Part shown: positions 28,290 through 37,296 of the stretch, piece after piece
Layout: every line of letters starts with the position of its first letter
Position numbering within the stretch: position 1 is the stretch's first letter
The notes under the pieces: model-generated
What the model was told of the DNA's origin: nothing
Database searches by the model: none
Seen by the model: only the letters and a program-made list of their open reading frames with translations
Made by a program: the position numbers and the translations under genes
Origin: Paracoccus pantotrophus
GTDB lineage: Bacteria; Pseudomonadota; Alphaproteobacteria; Rhodobacterales; Rhodobacteraceae
DNA length: 64,000 nucleotides
NCBI RefSeq assembly: GCF_008824185.1
Contig: NZ_CP044423.1
Span: forward strand, 62,001 to 126,000
Direction of reading: 5' to 3'

Positions 28290-28500
28290 GCGCCCTCCCT
28301 TTTGCGTCGCTTTAGCCGAGCCGTCGCCCGCGCGCCATGCCCGACTGCCCGCCGGGCTGCTGCCCTGGCGCGCGATGGCCGTGGCTTGGCGGGACCGCGG
28401 CATCGGCCGGCGCCGTCCGGGTGGCGGCGATCCGGCCTGAACGCTTGGCCCAGGCCGGAAAGCCCGGTTTTCTGGCGGGCATCAGCCAGGGAAAGGGCGC

Positions 28501-28993
28501 ATGGACGACGGGACGACGGTGACGGTGGCCGAGTTTGGCCGGACGGTCGAATCGCTGTTCACGCGCGCCGGCTTCAACGCCCAGCAGGCCGATGCCATCG
28601 CCCGCATCATCACCGCCGCCGAACGCGACGGCGCGAAATCGCATGACATCTATCGCATCGAAGACTGCCTGCGCACCCTGGCGACCGGCAAGGTCTCGCC
28701 CGATGCGCGGCCGGAGCTGATCGACGAGGGCAGCGCCGTGATCCGGGTCGAGGCCGGCGCCGGCTTTTCCCCCGCCGCCTTCAAGCTGGGCCTGCCGGTG
28801 CTGGCCGGGTGGGCCGACAAGCCGGGGCTGGCGGTGCTGGCCGTCGACGGTTGCGTGCATAGCTCGGCCCTCTGGCCCGAGGTCGAGACGCTGGCGGCGC
28901 GCGGCCTTGCCGGGCCTGCCATGGCCCAGCCGCAGAAAGGGCCGGTGCCCTGGGCGCAGGGCCGCCCCGCCCAAACCGCCGCGGGCTTTTCGG
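28501..28993 (+). pseudogene. Truncated Ldh-family (malate/lactate) dehydrogenase
   Basis: Begins like a member of the Ldh_2 family of NAD(P)-dependent malate, lactate or ureidoglycolate dehydrogenases. VESLFTRAGFNAQQADAIAR, AERDGAKSHDIYRIEDCLR and LAVLAVDGCVHSSALWPEVE match the first 130 or so residues of that family, which is normally about 340 residues long. The similarity ends near 28940, where the frame runs into the 3' end of the convergent hydrolase gene. The NAD-binding core and C-terminus are missing. AAAGGG precedes the ATG. A fragment could still be translated, but not as an enzyme. Confidence 0.78.
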
Positions 28994-29854
28994 TCATGCC
29001 GGAAATTGCGCGGCCGGCGGGTGGGCCTGCCGCATGGCGGCAAGCCAGCCCCGAATCGCGGCCAGCGATTCGGGCTCGTCCAGGAAGGGGACATGCGCGC
29101 GGCCGGGCACCTCGGCCAGGATCATCCCCGGCTGCCGGCATTGCATCTCGATCGCGGTATCATGCGACAGCAAGTCCGAATTGGCGCCGCGGACCAGCGC
29201 CAGGGGCAGCCCCTGCGTGGCGTCGAACAGCGGCCACAGATCGACCTCGGGTCCGTCGAAGGCGGCCAGGAACGCATCGCGCAGGGCAGGGTCGTAATTG
29301 ATGCGCAGGCCGGCGGGCGTCTCGACGTAATGGTGCCGGGCTTCCTCAAGCCATCGGCTTGCCGGCACGCCGGCAAAGCCGGGCATGAGCGCGGGCAGGC
29401 GCTGCGCCATGTCCTCCAGGCTTTTCGCGGCCGGGTTCCGGCCGACATAGTCGAAGATCCGCTCCAGCCCGCTGCGCTGCAGGACCGGGCCGACATCGTT
29501 CAGGCACAGGCCCAGGAGCCGGTCGCGCGCCGTCGCGGCCAGCAGCATGCCGATGAGCCCCCCGCGCGAGGTACCCAGCACCGCCACCCGCGCGATGCCC
29601 AGGTGATCCAGCAGCGCCAGCGCGTCCCGCGCCTCTTGCGGGACGGTATAGCTGTCGGCACCGGTCCAGTCCGAATCGCCGCGGCCGCGGTAATCCGGCC
29701 GGATCAGCCGCACGCCGGTCAGATGCGGCACCAGATAGTCGAAATCCCGCCCCGTCCGGGTCAGCCCCGGCAGGGCCAGGACCGGCAAGCCCTCGCCCTC
29801 GTCGCGATAGGCCAGCCGGGCGCCGTCCTCGGCCCGGAAGAAGCGGACGGGCAT
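28994..29854 (-). CDS. Alpha/beta hydrolase
   Basis: A 286-residue alpha/beta-fold hydrolase. The nucleophile elbow is GTSRGG (Ser near residue 95), the oxyanion region is ALPGLTRTGRDFDYLVP, and the catalytic His is in EVPGRAHVPFLDEPE. Its ATG overlaps the fabI stop (ATGA, 29854-29857), so it is the last gene of a fabA-fabB-fabI operon. The substrate is unknown; a role on acyl or ester groups is plausible from context only. Confidence 0.88.
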   Translation of the reverse strand: MPVRFFRAEDGARLAYRDEGEGLPVLALPGLTRTGRDFDYLVPHLTGVRLIRPDYRGRGDSDWTGADSYTVPQEARDALALLDHLGIARVAVLGTSRGGLIGMLLAATARDRLLGLCLNDVGPVLQRSGLERIFDYVGRNPAAKSLEDMAQRLPALMPGFAGVPASRWLEEARHHYVETPAGLRINYDPALRDAFLAAFDGPEVDLWPLFDATQGLPLALVRGANSDLLSHDTAIEMQCRQPGMILAEVPGRAHVPFLDEPESLAAIRGWLAAMRQAHPPAAQFPA

Positions 29855-30642
29855 CACAGGTTTTCCGATTGCGGCATGCCCAGCACGTGATAGCCGCCAT
29901 CGACCAGCACGATCTCGCCCGTGGTGCAGGCGCCCCAGTCCGAACACAGCCAGACCGCCGTGCCGCCGATCGCCTCCAGCGTGGCATTGGCGCGCATGGG
30001 CGCGTTCGCCTCGGTATGGCGATAGGTCTTGCGGGCGCCGCCGATGGCCGCGCCGGCCAGGGTCTTCATCGGGCCGGGGCTGATCGCATTGACGCGAATC
30101 CCCTCGGGGCCCAGGTCGTTGGCCAGGTAGCGGACCGAGGATTCCAGCGCGGCCTTTGCCACCCCCATGACGTTGTAGAACGGCGTGACCCGGTTCGAAC
30201 CGGCATAGGTCAGCGTGATGATCGAGCCGCCATGCGTCATCAGGGGCTGCGCCCGCCGGGCCAGGTCGATCAGCGAATAGCAGGAAATCGTCAAGGAATT
30301 CTTGAAATTGTCGCGGGTCGTATCGATGAAGCGCCCGGTCAGCTCGTTCTTGTCGGAATAGGCTATGGCATGGACCAGGAAATCCAGCCCGCCCCAGCGC
30401 GACCGGATCGCCGCAAAGGCACGGTCGAGCGAGTCGTCGTCCAGCACGTCGACATCCATCAGGAAGTCCGAGCCCAGCGATTGCGCCAGCGGCGCGACCC
30501 GTTTGCCGAAAGCCTCGCCCTGATAGGAAAAGGCCAGTTCCGCGCCCTGATCCGCCAGCGCCTTCGCAATCCCCCAAGCGATCGAGCGGTCATTCGCGAC
30601 CCCCATCACCAGGCCGCGTTTGCCTTTCATCAATTCGCCCAT
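29854..30642 (-). CDS. fabI: Enoyl-ACP reductase FabI
   Basis: The NADH-dependent last reduction of each fatty-acid elongation cycle and the triclosan target. It has 262 residues. The catalytic Tyr156-x6-Lys163 pair (FYNVMGVAK) and the N-terminal nucleotide motif GVANDRSIAWGIA are present. An additional conserved Tyr146 is in TLTYAGSN. AAAGG lies before the ATG at 30642. It is third in the fabA-fabB-fabI-hydrolase operon. Confidence 0.97.
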   Translation of the reverse strand: MGELMKGKRGLVMGVANDRSIAWGIAKALADQGAELAFSYQGEAFGKRVAPLAQSLGSDFLMDVDVLDDDSLDRAFAAIRSRWGGLDFLVHAIAYSDKNELTGRFIDTTRDNFKNSLTISCYSLIDLARRAQPLMTHGGSIITLTYAGSNRVTPFYNVMGVAKAALESSVRYLANDLGPEGIRVNAISPGPMKTLAGAAIGGARKTYRHTEANAPMRANATLEAIGGTAVWLCSDWGACTTGEIVLVDGGYHVLGMPQSENL

Positions 30643-30661
30643 GGCTTAACCTTTTCTTGGT

Positions 30662-31891
30662 TTATTCGCGGTATTTCGACATGACCAGCGTGGCATTGGT
30701 GCCGCCAAAACCGAAACTGTTGGAAAGGACGCTATCGAAATCGACATCATCCATGCGCGTCTGCGCGATCTCCGCGGGGCGGATCTCGGGATCCAGCTCG
30801 GTGATGTTGGCCGAGGCGGCGATGAAGCCCTGCTGCATCATCAAGAGCGAATAGATCGCCTCATGCACGCCGGTCGCGCCCAGCGAATGCCCGGTCAGCG
30901 ACTTGGTCGACGACACCGGCGGCACCGCGCCCTCGCCGAAGACCCGGCGCAGCGCCTTGATCTCGCCCACGTCGCCCACCGGGGTCGAGGTGCCATGCGC
31001 ATTGACATAGCTGACGCGCCGCCCCTCGGGCAGGGTGGACAGCGCCAGCCGCATCGAGCGCTCGCCGCCCTCGCCGGAAGGCGCGACCATGTCATAGCCG
31101 TCGCTGGTCGCGCCATAGCCGGTGACCTCGGCATAGATGCGGGCGCCGCGGGCCAGGGCGTGGCCCAGTTCCTCCAGCACCACCACGCCGGCACCGCCGG
31201 CGATGACGAAACCGTCGCGGGTCGCGTCGAAGGGCCGCGAGGCGGTCTGCGGCGTGTCGTTATACTTGGACGACATCGCCCCCATGGCATCGAAGAGGCA
31301 GGACAGCGTCCAGTCCAGCTCCTCGCCGCCGCCGGCGAAGACGATGTCCTGCTTGCCCATCTGGATCAGCTCGGCGCCGTTGCCGATGCAATGCGCCGAG
31401 GTCGAGCAGGCCGAGGTGATCGAATAGTTCACGCCCTTGATCCTGAAGGGCGTGGCCAGGCAGGCCGAATTGGTCGAGGACATGCAGCGCGTGACCATGA
31501 AGGGGCCCATGCGCTTGGGCGCGCCCTTCTCGATCACGGTGCGATGCGCCTCGAACAGGTTGGCGGTCGACGGCCCGCCCGAGCCCATGACCAGGCCCGA
31601 GCGTTCGTTCGAGACATCCTCGGGCGAGAGCCCCGCATCCTCGATCGCCTGCTGCATGGCGATGAAGTTATAGGCCGCGCCCGCGCCCATGAAGCGCAGG
31701 TTGCGCTTGTCGACATGGTCCTCGAGCACGATCTGCGGCATGCCGTGGACCTGGCTGCGAAAGCCGTGCTCGGCATATTCGGGGGCGAAGACGATGCCCG
31801 AGCGGCCGGCGCGCAGGCTTTCGGTGACCTCGGTGGCATTGTTGCCGATGGGAGAGACGATGCCCAGCCCGGTGATGACGACACGGCGCAT
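30662..31891 (-). CDS. fabB: 3-oxoacyl-ACP synthase I FabB
   Basis: A condensing enzyme needed for elongation of unsaturated acyl chains. The 409-residue protein has Cys162 in ITSACSTSAHCIG and histidines in VNAHGTSTPVGD and SLTGHSLGATG, the Cys-His-His triad. AAGGAG precedes the ATG at 31891; a further in-frame ATG at 31909 lies upstream of that site. Assignment as FabB rather than FabF rests on linkage and sequence pattern with fabA 20 bases upstream. Confidence 0.95.
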   Translation of the reverse strand: MRRVVITGLGIVSPIGNNATEVTESLRAGRSGIVFAPEYAEHGFRSQVHGMPQIVLEDHVDKRNLRFMGAGAAYNFIAMQQAIEDAGLSPEDVSNERSGLVMGSGGPSTANLFEAHRTVIEKGAPKRMGPFMVTRCMSSTNSACLATPFRIKGVNYSITSACSTSAHCIGNGAELIQMGKQDIVFAGGGEELDWTLSCLFDAMGAMSSKYNDTPQTASRPFDATRDGFVIAGGAGVVVLEELGHALARGARIYAEVTGYGATSDGYDMVAPSGEGGERSMRLALSTLPEGRRVSYVNAHGTSTPVGDVGEIKALRRVFGEGAVPPVSSTKSLTGHSLGATGVHEAIYSLLMMQQGFIAASANITELDPEIRPAEIAQTRMDDVDFDSVLSNSFGFGGTNATLVMSKYRE

Positions 31892-31912
31892 GGCGTGCTC
31901 CTTGTTCATGTG

Positions 31913-32422
31913 TCAGGCGGCCGACAGGGCAACCTTCATGTCCTTGACCTCGTAGATGGTTTCGCCGTCGGCCTCGACACGGCCGTCGGCGACGCCCATG
32001 GTCAGGCGACGGGTCTGGACCGCCTTGGTGAAATCGACGAAATAGCGCAAGAGCCTGCGGTCGGGCCGGACCATGCCGGTCAGCTTGACCTCGCCCACGC
32101 CGAGCGCGTAGCCGCGCCCCTGCCAGCCGCGCCAGCCCAGGTTGAAGCCGGTCAGCTGCCACAGCCCGTCAAGGCCCAGGCAGCCGGGCATGATCGGATT
32201 GCCGGGGAAATGGCAGGCAAAGAACCACAGGTCGGGACGGATGTCGAATTCGGCGACGACATGGCCCTTGCCATGCGGGCCGGCATCGGCGGAAATCTCG
32301 GTGATGCGGTCCATCATCAGCATCGGCGGCTCGGGCAATTGGGCATTTCCGGGGCCGAACAACTCGCCACGGGCGCAGGCCAGCAGATCTTCCTTGTCAA
32401 AGCTGGTCCGTGTCATCGTCAT
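31913..32422 (-). CDS. fabA: 3-hydroxydecanoyl-ACP dehydratase/isomerase FabA
   Basis: Introduces the cis double bond that starts anaerobic unsaturated fatty acid synthesis. It has 169 residues. His71 in CHFPGNPIMPGCLG and Asp85 in LGLDGLWQL are the catalytic pair, within one position of the E. coli numbering. It is first in the operon with fabB and fabI. In relatives an Irr/Fur-type gene often lies upstream; here the upstream DNA instead holds repeats and tauR. Confidence 0.97.
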   Translation of the reverse strand: MTMTRTSFDKEDLLACARGELFGPGNAQLPEPPMLMMDRITEISADAGPHGKGHVVAEFDIRPDLWFFACHFPGNPIMPGCLGLDGLWQLTGFNLGWRGWQGRGYALGVGEVKLTGMVRPDRRLLRYFVDFTKAVQTRRLTMGVADGRVEADGETIYEVKDMKVALSAA

Positions 32423-32840
32423 GCGTGTGGGTTCCCCTGATCCGACGTTGCGTTATCTGCTGTGGCTGCTGCCGGGCAAGGCCCGCGCCAAACTTGCCTT
32501 CGGGTCTATCATTCCGTCCCGGCAAGGCGCAAGGGCGCAGGTTTTGCGGGTTTTTGCGGTGGATGGGCCGGCGGTTGCGCAAGACGGAAGCGCGGCGGAC
32601 GATTTGCCGCAACCCTGCTGCCCGGCAGAGGGGATTGGCCTTGTACGGCTTGGCCGGCACCGCAGCCGGGGGCTTTGCGCCCCCGGACCCCCGCAGGATA
32701 TTTATGCAAGAAAGAACTGGGCGGCGGGATGTCGCGCCCCGGCTTCTTCCATGTCCAAATATCCTGGGGGAGCGCGGAACGCGCGGGGGCAAAGCCCCCA
32801 GCCCTGCAGCGGCCGCGACATCTGCCTGCGGAACAGGCGG
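32423..32840. repeat. Intergenic region with inverted GGATATTT repeats
   Basis: About 420 bases without a gene between fabA and tauR. The left repeat unit runs from GGGGGCTTTGCGCCCCC (about 32668) through GGATATTTATGCAAGAAAG (32696-32714). The right unit is its inverted relative: CTTCTTCCATGTCCAAATAT (about 32743-32762), then CCTGGGGGAGCGCGG, then GGGGGCAAAGCCCCC. Both belong to the dispersed GTATTTG family seen at 8.96, 40.95, 45.26 and 62.12 kb. The G-rich arms can fold into strong hairpins. Confidence 0.7.
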
Positions 32841-34328
32841 TCAGCCGGCCTGTTCCGCGGCCAGCTCGCGGGTCCGGCGGGCGATCAGGGCGATGCCCGG
32901 CGCGATGTCGTCCTCGCGGATCGAGGAATAGCCCAGCCGGAAGAAGGCGCAGGGCTGCGGCGGGGTTTCGAAAAAGACTTCGCCCGGTTCGATCAGCACG
33001 CTGTCCTCTTGCAGCCTTGCGGCCAGGACGGTGCTGTCGATGCCGGCCGGTCCCTCGACCCACAGGCTCGATCCGCCCGAGCGCGCCGCCCCGGCGATGC
33101 GCAGCCCGGTGGCCGCCAGCGCCTGCTCCATCAGCGCGCGGCGGCGTTTCAGCGCGCCGCGCAGCCGCACGATATGTGCGTCGTAATGGCCGAGCGCCAG
33201 GAAATAGGCGGTGATCCTTTGCAGATGGTTCGGCGGGTGGCGCAGCATGATGGCGCGCAGCGCGCGGGCCCGCGCGATGAAGGGCGCCGGCGCCACCATG
33301 TAGCCGATGCGCAGCCCCGGAAACAACGATTTCGAGAAGCTGCCGACATAGATCACCCGCCCCGAGCGGTCGAGCGATTTCAACGCCGGCGCGGGGGGCG
33401 CGAGATAGGACATCTCGAAATCGTAATCGTCCTCGACGATCAGGAAGTCATGCGCGGCGGCGCGGGCCAGCAGGTCGCGGCGCCGCGCCAGCGGCATGGT
33501 GGCGCCGGTCGGGATGTTGTGGCTGGGCGTCACGATCACCAGCCGCGTGCCCTGCGGCAGCAGCTCGGGGTTCAGCCCGCCCTCGTCCACGTCGAGGAAG
33601 GTGGTCGGGCTGTGGGCGCGGCGCAGGGTTTCGGCGAAATCGGGATAGCCCGGATCCTCGGTCACCGCCAGCCGGTCGCCCCGCGCCAGCAGCTCGACGG
33701 TGATGAAGAGCGCGTTCTGCGCGCCCAGCGTCACCAGCACCTCGTCCGGCTCGGCCTGGATGCCGCGCCGGGGCAGGGAATGCGAGCAGATATAGTCGAT
33801 CAGCATCGGGTCGTCGGCGCCATAAAGATCCGAGGCCAGCTCGCCGAAATCCCGCGTCCCCCAGGCCCGGCGGGCGCAGTCGCGCCAGGCGTTGTGGTCA
33901 AACAGCGCCGGGTCGCTTTGCCCGTAGATGAAGGGATAGCGGAAATCGCGCCAGTTCGCCGGCTTGCGGATCACCCGCTGGCGCGGCAGCTCGCCCGCAA
34001 GCCAGCTGTCCCAGTCGAGCGCGGTTTCATGCGGCAGCGGTTCCTGCACCTTCAGCCGGCGGTGCGGCACGGTGGCGGCGACCATGACGCCGGAGCGCGG
34101 CCGCGTCTCCAGATAGCCCTGGCTGATCAGTTCCTGATAGACCAGCGTCACCGTCATGCGCGAGATGCCCAGCGTTTCGGCCAGACCCCGCGACGAGGGC
34201 AGCCGGGTGCCAGGCCGTGCGCGGGTTTCCAGGATTGCCCGCACGATGGCCGCCGCCAGCCGCGCTTGCAGCGTCCCTGCCTCGCTGTCGCGCAGGAAGA
34301 ACATCTCGACGGGAATCCGGTCGCTCAT
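32841..34328 (-). CDS. tauR: Taurine-responsive MocR-type regulator TauR
   Basis: A 495-residue GntR/MocR regulator: an N-terminal winged helix (about 15-80; LPSSRGLAETLGISRMTVTL) fused to an aminotransferase-fold domain (about 120-480). The latter keeps the PLP-lysine region SFSKSLFPGLRIGY and VIVTPSHNIPTGATMPL. TauR homologues bind PLP and activate taurine genes when taurine is present. It is divergent from tauA. The direct repeats CTGGAC(T/A)TAT (34329-34360) start immediately before its ATG, so it probably also limits its own expression. Confidence 0.94.
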   Translation of the reverse strand: MSDRIPVEMFFLRDSEAGTLQARLAAAIVRAILETRARPGTRLPSSRGLAETLGISRMTVTLVYQELISQGYLETRPRSGVMVAATVPHRRLKVQEPLPHETALDWDSWLAGELPRQRVIRKPANWRDFRYPFIYGQSDPALFDHNAWRDCARRAWGTRDFGELASDLYGADDPMLIDYICSHSLPRRGIQAEPDEVLVTLGAQNALFITVELLARGDRLAVTEDPGYPDFAETLRRAHSPTTFLDVDEGGLNPELLPQGTRLVIVTPSHNIPTGATMPLARRRDLLARAAAHDFLIVEDDYDFEMSYLAPPAPALKSLDRSGRVIYVGSFSKSLFPGLRIGYMVAPAPFIARARALRAIMLRHPPNHLQRITAYFLALGHYDAHIVRLRGALKRRRALMEQALAATGLRIAGAARSGGSSLWVEGPAGIDSTVLAARLQEDSVLIEPGEVFFETPPQPCAFFRLGYSSIREDDIAPGIALIARRTRELAAEQAG

Positions 34329-34360
34329 CTGGACTTATCTTTGCTTTCAACTGGACATAT
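34329..34360. promoter_or_regulatory. Direct-repeat operator for TauR
   Basis: CTGGACTTAT (34329-34338) and CTGGACATAT (34351-34360) are direct repeats 22 bp apart, about two helical turns. This closely resembles the CTGGAC(C/T)TAA repeats I recall for TauR of Rhodobacter capsulatus. The first copy touches the tauR start codon; tauA begins 136 bases past the second. Confidence 0.8.
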
Positions 34361-34495
34361 CGTTGTGCCCCGCCACCTGCAACATTTTGTCGCAAGAAGC
34401 AGCCATGCAGAGCTGCAAGCCAACAGAGAAAGGGCTGAGCCCAAGGGCTCGGCCGCGTCGGAAGACCAACAATCGAAAGACAGGGAGTCACGACA

Positions 34496-35512
34496 ATGAC
34501 CAATATGAACCGGGCCGGAATCTTCCTGGCCGCGATGACGCTTGGCGCCGGCCTCGGCCCGGCCCCGGCCCATGCCGAGACCACCGTGGTCGTGGGCTAC
34601 CAGCAGATCGTCGGCCCCTTCATCGCCGCCATCGCCGACGGCCGGCTGGACGCCGCCGCCAAGGAGGCGGGCTACAAGATCGACTGGCGGCAGTTCTCGT
34701 CCGGGGGCGACATCTCGACCGCGCTGGCCTCGGGCAACGTGCCGGTGGGGGTGATCGGCTCGACCGGGATCGCCGCCGCGGCGACGCGGGGGGTGGAGTT
34801 CGAGCTGTTCTGGATCCTCGACAATATCGGCAAGTCCGAGGCGCTGGTCGCCCGCAACGGCTCGGGCATCGAGGCGCCGGGGGATCTGACCGGCAAGAAG
34901 GTCGCCGTGCCCTTCGTCTCGACCGCGCATTTCCACCTGCTCGTCGGCATGGACCAAGTCTGGAAGATCGACCCGCGCGGCGTCAACATCCTGAACATGA
35001 AGCCGCCGCAGATCCTGGCCGCCTGGCAGCGCGGCGACATCGATGCCGCCTATGTCTGGCCGCCGGTGCTGACCGAGCTGATGAAGGAAGGCACGGTGAT
35101 CGCCGACAGCGAACAGATCGGCGCGGCCAGCGTGCCGACCTTTGACGGGCTGGTGGCGGACAAGAAATTCGCCGCCGAGAACCCGGAGTTCATGGTCGCC
35201 TTTACCAGGGCGCTGGCCGGGGCCTATGCCGATTACAACGCCGACAAGGCGGCCTGGACCGAGGATTCGCCGCAGGTCGCAGGCATCGTCAAGACCATCG
35301 GTGGCGATGCCGCCGGCACGATCGAGGCGCTGAACATGCTGTCCTTTCCCGACGCGGCCGAGCAGGCATCCGAGACCTGGCTGACCGGCGGCGCGGTCCG
35401 CGCGCTGGGCGAAAGCGCCCGCTTCCTGGTCGAGCAGAAGCAGATCGACGCCGCGCTGGAGGATTACGCGCCCTTCGTGAACCCGAGCTTCGCCCAGGCC
35501 GCGGCACAATAG
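34496..35512 (+). CDS. tauA: Taurine ABC transporter substrate-binding protein
   Basis: The periplasmic taurine receptor, 338 residues. A signal peptide of about 27 residues ends in PAPAHA. The mature part begins ETTVVVGYQQIVGPF and keeps the typical SSGGDISTALASGNVPVG and GKKVAVPFVSTAHFHL segments. AGGGAG lies before the ATG. It is the first gene of the tauABC-tauXY-xsc-tauZ-pta series, downstream of the TauR operator. Confidence 0.95.
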   Translation: MTNMNRAGIFLAAMTLGAGLGPAPAHAETTVVVGYQQIVGPFIAAIADGRLDAAAKEAGYKIDWRQFSSGGDISTALASGNVPVGVIGSTGIAAAATRGVEFELFWILDNIGKSEALVARNGSGIEAPGDLTGKKVAVPFVSTAHFHLLVGMDQVWKIDPRGVNILNMKPPQILAAWQRGDIDAAYVWPPVLTELMKEGTVIADSEQIGAASVPTFDGLVADKKFAAENPEFMVAFTRALAGAYADYNADKAAWTEDSPQVAGIVKTIGGDAAGTIEALNMLSFPDAAEQASETWLTGGAVRALGESARFLVEQKQIDAALEDYAPFVNPSFAQAAAQ

Positions 35513-35577
35513 GCGGCCGGCCCCCTCGGGGCCGCATCCCGCCTGCCTGTAACCCCTTTCTCGGAAAGACCGCTGAT

Positions 35578-36387
35578 ATGCAGACATTGAAAGTTTCCGA
35601 CGTCAGCCTGATCTACCCCGGCCACCACAAGGGTGCCCCGGTCACCGCGCTGAAAGGCGTGAACCTGGAGGTCAAGAGCGGCGATTTCGTCGTGGCGCTG
35701 GGCGCCTCGGGCTGCGGCAAGACCACGCTTCTGAACCTGATGGCCGGGTTCATGGCGCCCTCGGCCGGGCAGATCACCCTAGGCGGGCGGCCGGTCACCG
35801 GCCCCGGTGCCGACCGTGGCGTGGTGTTCCAGAAACACGCGCTGCTGCCCTGGCTGAACGTGATCGACAATGTCGAGTTCGGCCTGAAGCTGCAGGGCGT
35901 GGACGCCAGGACGCGGCGCGAGCGCGCGGTGAAAAACCTGGCGCTGGTCGGGTTGCAGGATTTCCACAAGCACATGATCTATCACCTCTCGGGCGGCATG
36001 CAGCAGCGCGTCGGCATCGCCCGCGCCCTGACCTGCGACCCGGCCATGCTCTTGATGGACGAGCCGATGGCGGCGCTGGACGCGCTGACCCGCGAGACGG
36101 TGCAGGAACTGCTGCTTCAGATCTGGCAGCAGACCGACAAGATGTATTTCTTCATCACCCACAGCGTCGAGGAGGCGCTGTTTCTCGGCTCGCGGCTGAT
36201 CGTCATGTCGCCGCGGCCGGGCCGCATCACCCACACCTACGAGCTGGACTTCAACCGCCGCTTCCTGGCCGAGGGCAATGCCCGCGCCATCAAGTCCAGC
36301 CCCGATTTCATCGAGATGAGGGAGCAGATCCTTGGCATCATCTATGGCGACGAACGCGCCGGCGAGCGGGAAAAGATCCATGCTTGA
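35578..36387 (+). CDS. tauB: Taurine ABC transporter ATPase
   Basis: A 269-residue ATP-binding subunit on the cytoplasmic side of the importer. Walker A is GASGCGKTT (about 41-49), the ABC signature is LSGGMQQRVGIARAL, Walker B is MLLMDEPMAALD, and the switch His is in FFITHSVEEAL. Its stop codon overlaps the start of tauC, indicating coupled translation. Confidence 0.95.
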   Translation: MQTLKVSDVSLIYPGHHKGAPVTALKGVNLEVKSGDFVVALGASGCGKTTLLNLMAGFMAPSAGQITLGGRPVTGPGADRGVVFQKHALLPWLNVIDNVEFGLKLQGVDARTRRERAVKNLALVGLQDFHKHMIYHLSGGMQQRVGIARALTCDPAMLLMDEPMAALDALTRETVQELLLQIWQQTDKMYFFITHSVEEALFLGSRLIVMSPRPGRITHTYELDFNRRFLAEGNARAIKSSPDFIEMREQILGIIYGDERAGEREKIHA

Positions 36388-37207
36388 CCGGCTGACGAAA
36401 GCACGCCCGGCCCGGCCCGGCGTATCCTATGGCGCCCCCGGCGACGGCTCCAGCGCGCTTATCAGCCTGGCCACGGCGGTCGCGCTGATCGCGCTGTGGT
36501 TCCTGGTCACCGGCATGGGCTGGGTCAGGCCGCTGTTCCTGCCCTCGCCCGCCGCGGTCTGGGGCAAGTTCGTGCTGGCCGCGACCGAGGGCGTGTCGAA
36601 CTCGACCCTGGCCCAGCACACGCTGGCAAGCCTCGGCCGGGTGCTGGGCGCCTTCTTCCTGGCGCTGGCCATCGCGGTGCCGGTCGGCATCCTGATGGGG
36701 GTGAACCGGGTGATCCGCGGCCTGCTGGATCCGGTCATCGAGTTCTACCGCCCGCTGCCGCCCTTGGCCTATCTGCCGCTGATCATCATCTGGCTGGGCA
36801 TCGGCGAGTTTCCCAAGGTCTTTCTGATCTTCCTGGCGATCTTTGCCCCCATGGCCATCGCGGCGCGCGCCGGCGTGCGCTCGGTCTCGATCGAGCAGAT
36901 CCATGCCGCCTACGCCATGGGCGCCAGCAAGCTGCAGGTGATCTTCCACGTCATCCTCAAGGCCGCGCTGCCCGAGATCTTTACCGGCATGCGCATCGGC
37001 ATCGGCGTGGGCTGGACGACGCTGGTCGCGGCCGAGATGGTCGCCGCCCATCGCGGCCTGGGCTTCATGGTGCTGAACTCGGCCGAATACCTGGCCAGCG
37101 ACGCCGTGATCATGGGGATCATCGTGATCGGTATCCTGGCCTTTGCCTTCGACCTGCTGATCCGCCGCATCGAGCGGGCACTGATCCCCTGGAAGGGCAA
37201 GGTCTGA
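36380..37207 (+). CDS. tauC: Taurine ABC transporter permease
   Basis: A 275-residue inner-membrane permease with about six helices. The ATPase-contact (EAA) loop is AAYAMGASKLQVIFHVILKA. I chose the ATG at 36380 (MLDRLTKARP), which overlaps the end of tauB by eight bases; the frame is open to 36332, but that start would lie far inside tauB. It completes the importer. Confidence 0.93.
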   Translation: MLDRLTKARPARPGVSYGAPGDGSSALISLATAVALIALWFLVTGMGWVRPLFLPSPAAVWGKFVLAATEGVSNSTLAQHTLASLGRVLGAFFLALAIAVPVGILMGVNRVIRGLLDPVIEFYRPLPPLAYLPLIIIWLGIGEFPKVFLIFLAIFAPMAIAARAGVRSVSIEQIHAAYAMGASKLQVIFHVILKAALPEIFTGMRIGIGVGWTTLVAAEMVAAHRGLGFMVLNSAEYLASDAVIMGIIVIGILAFAFDLLIRRIERALIPWKGKV

Positions 37208-37296
37208 TCCCGCCCCGGACCTGACCCGCCACCATTCACCGCAAACGTCCCGGAGGCGCGCCTGCGCGCCGCCGACCGGGAAAGGAGTATCCACCG

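Noticed and set aside
34496..36387. A general aliphatic sulfonate (ssu) uptake system
   Set aside because: Linkage to tauR, tauXY, xsc and pta shows that the transporter serves taurine as a carbon source rather than sulfur scavenging.
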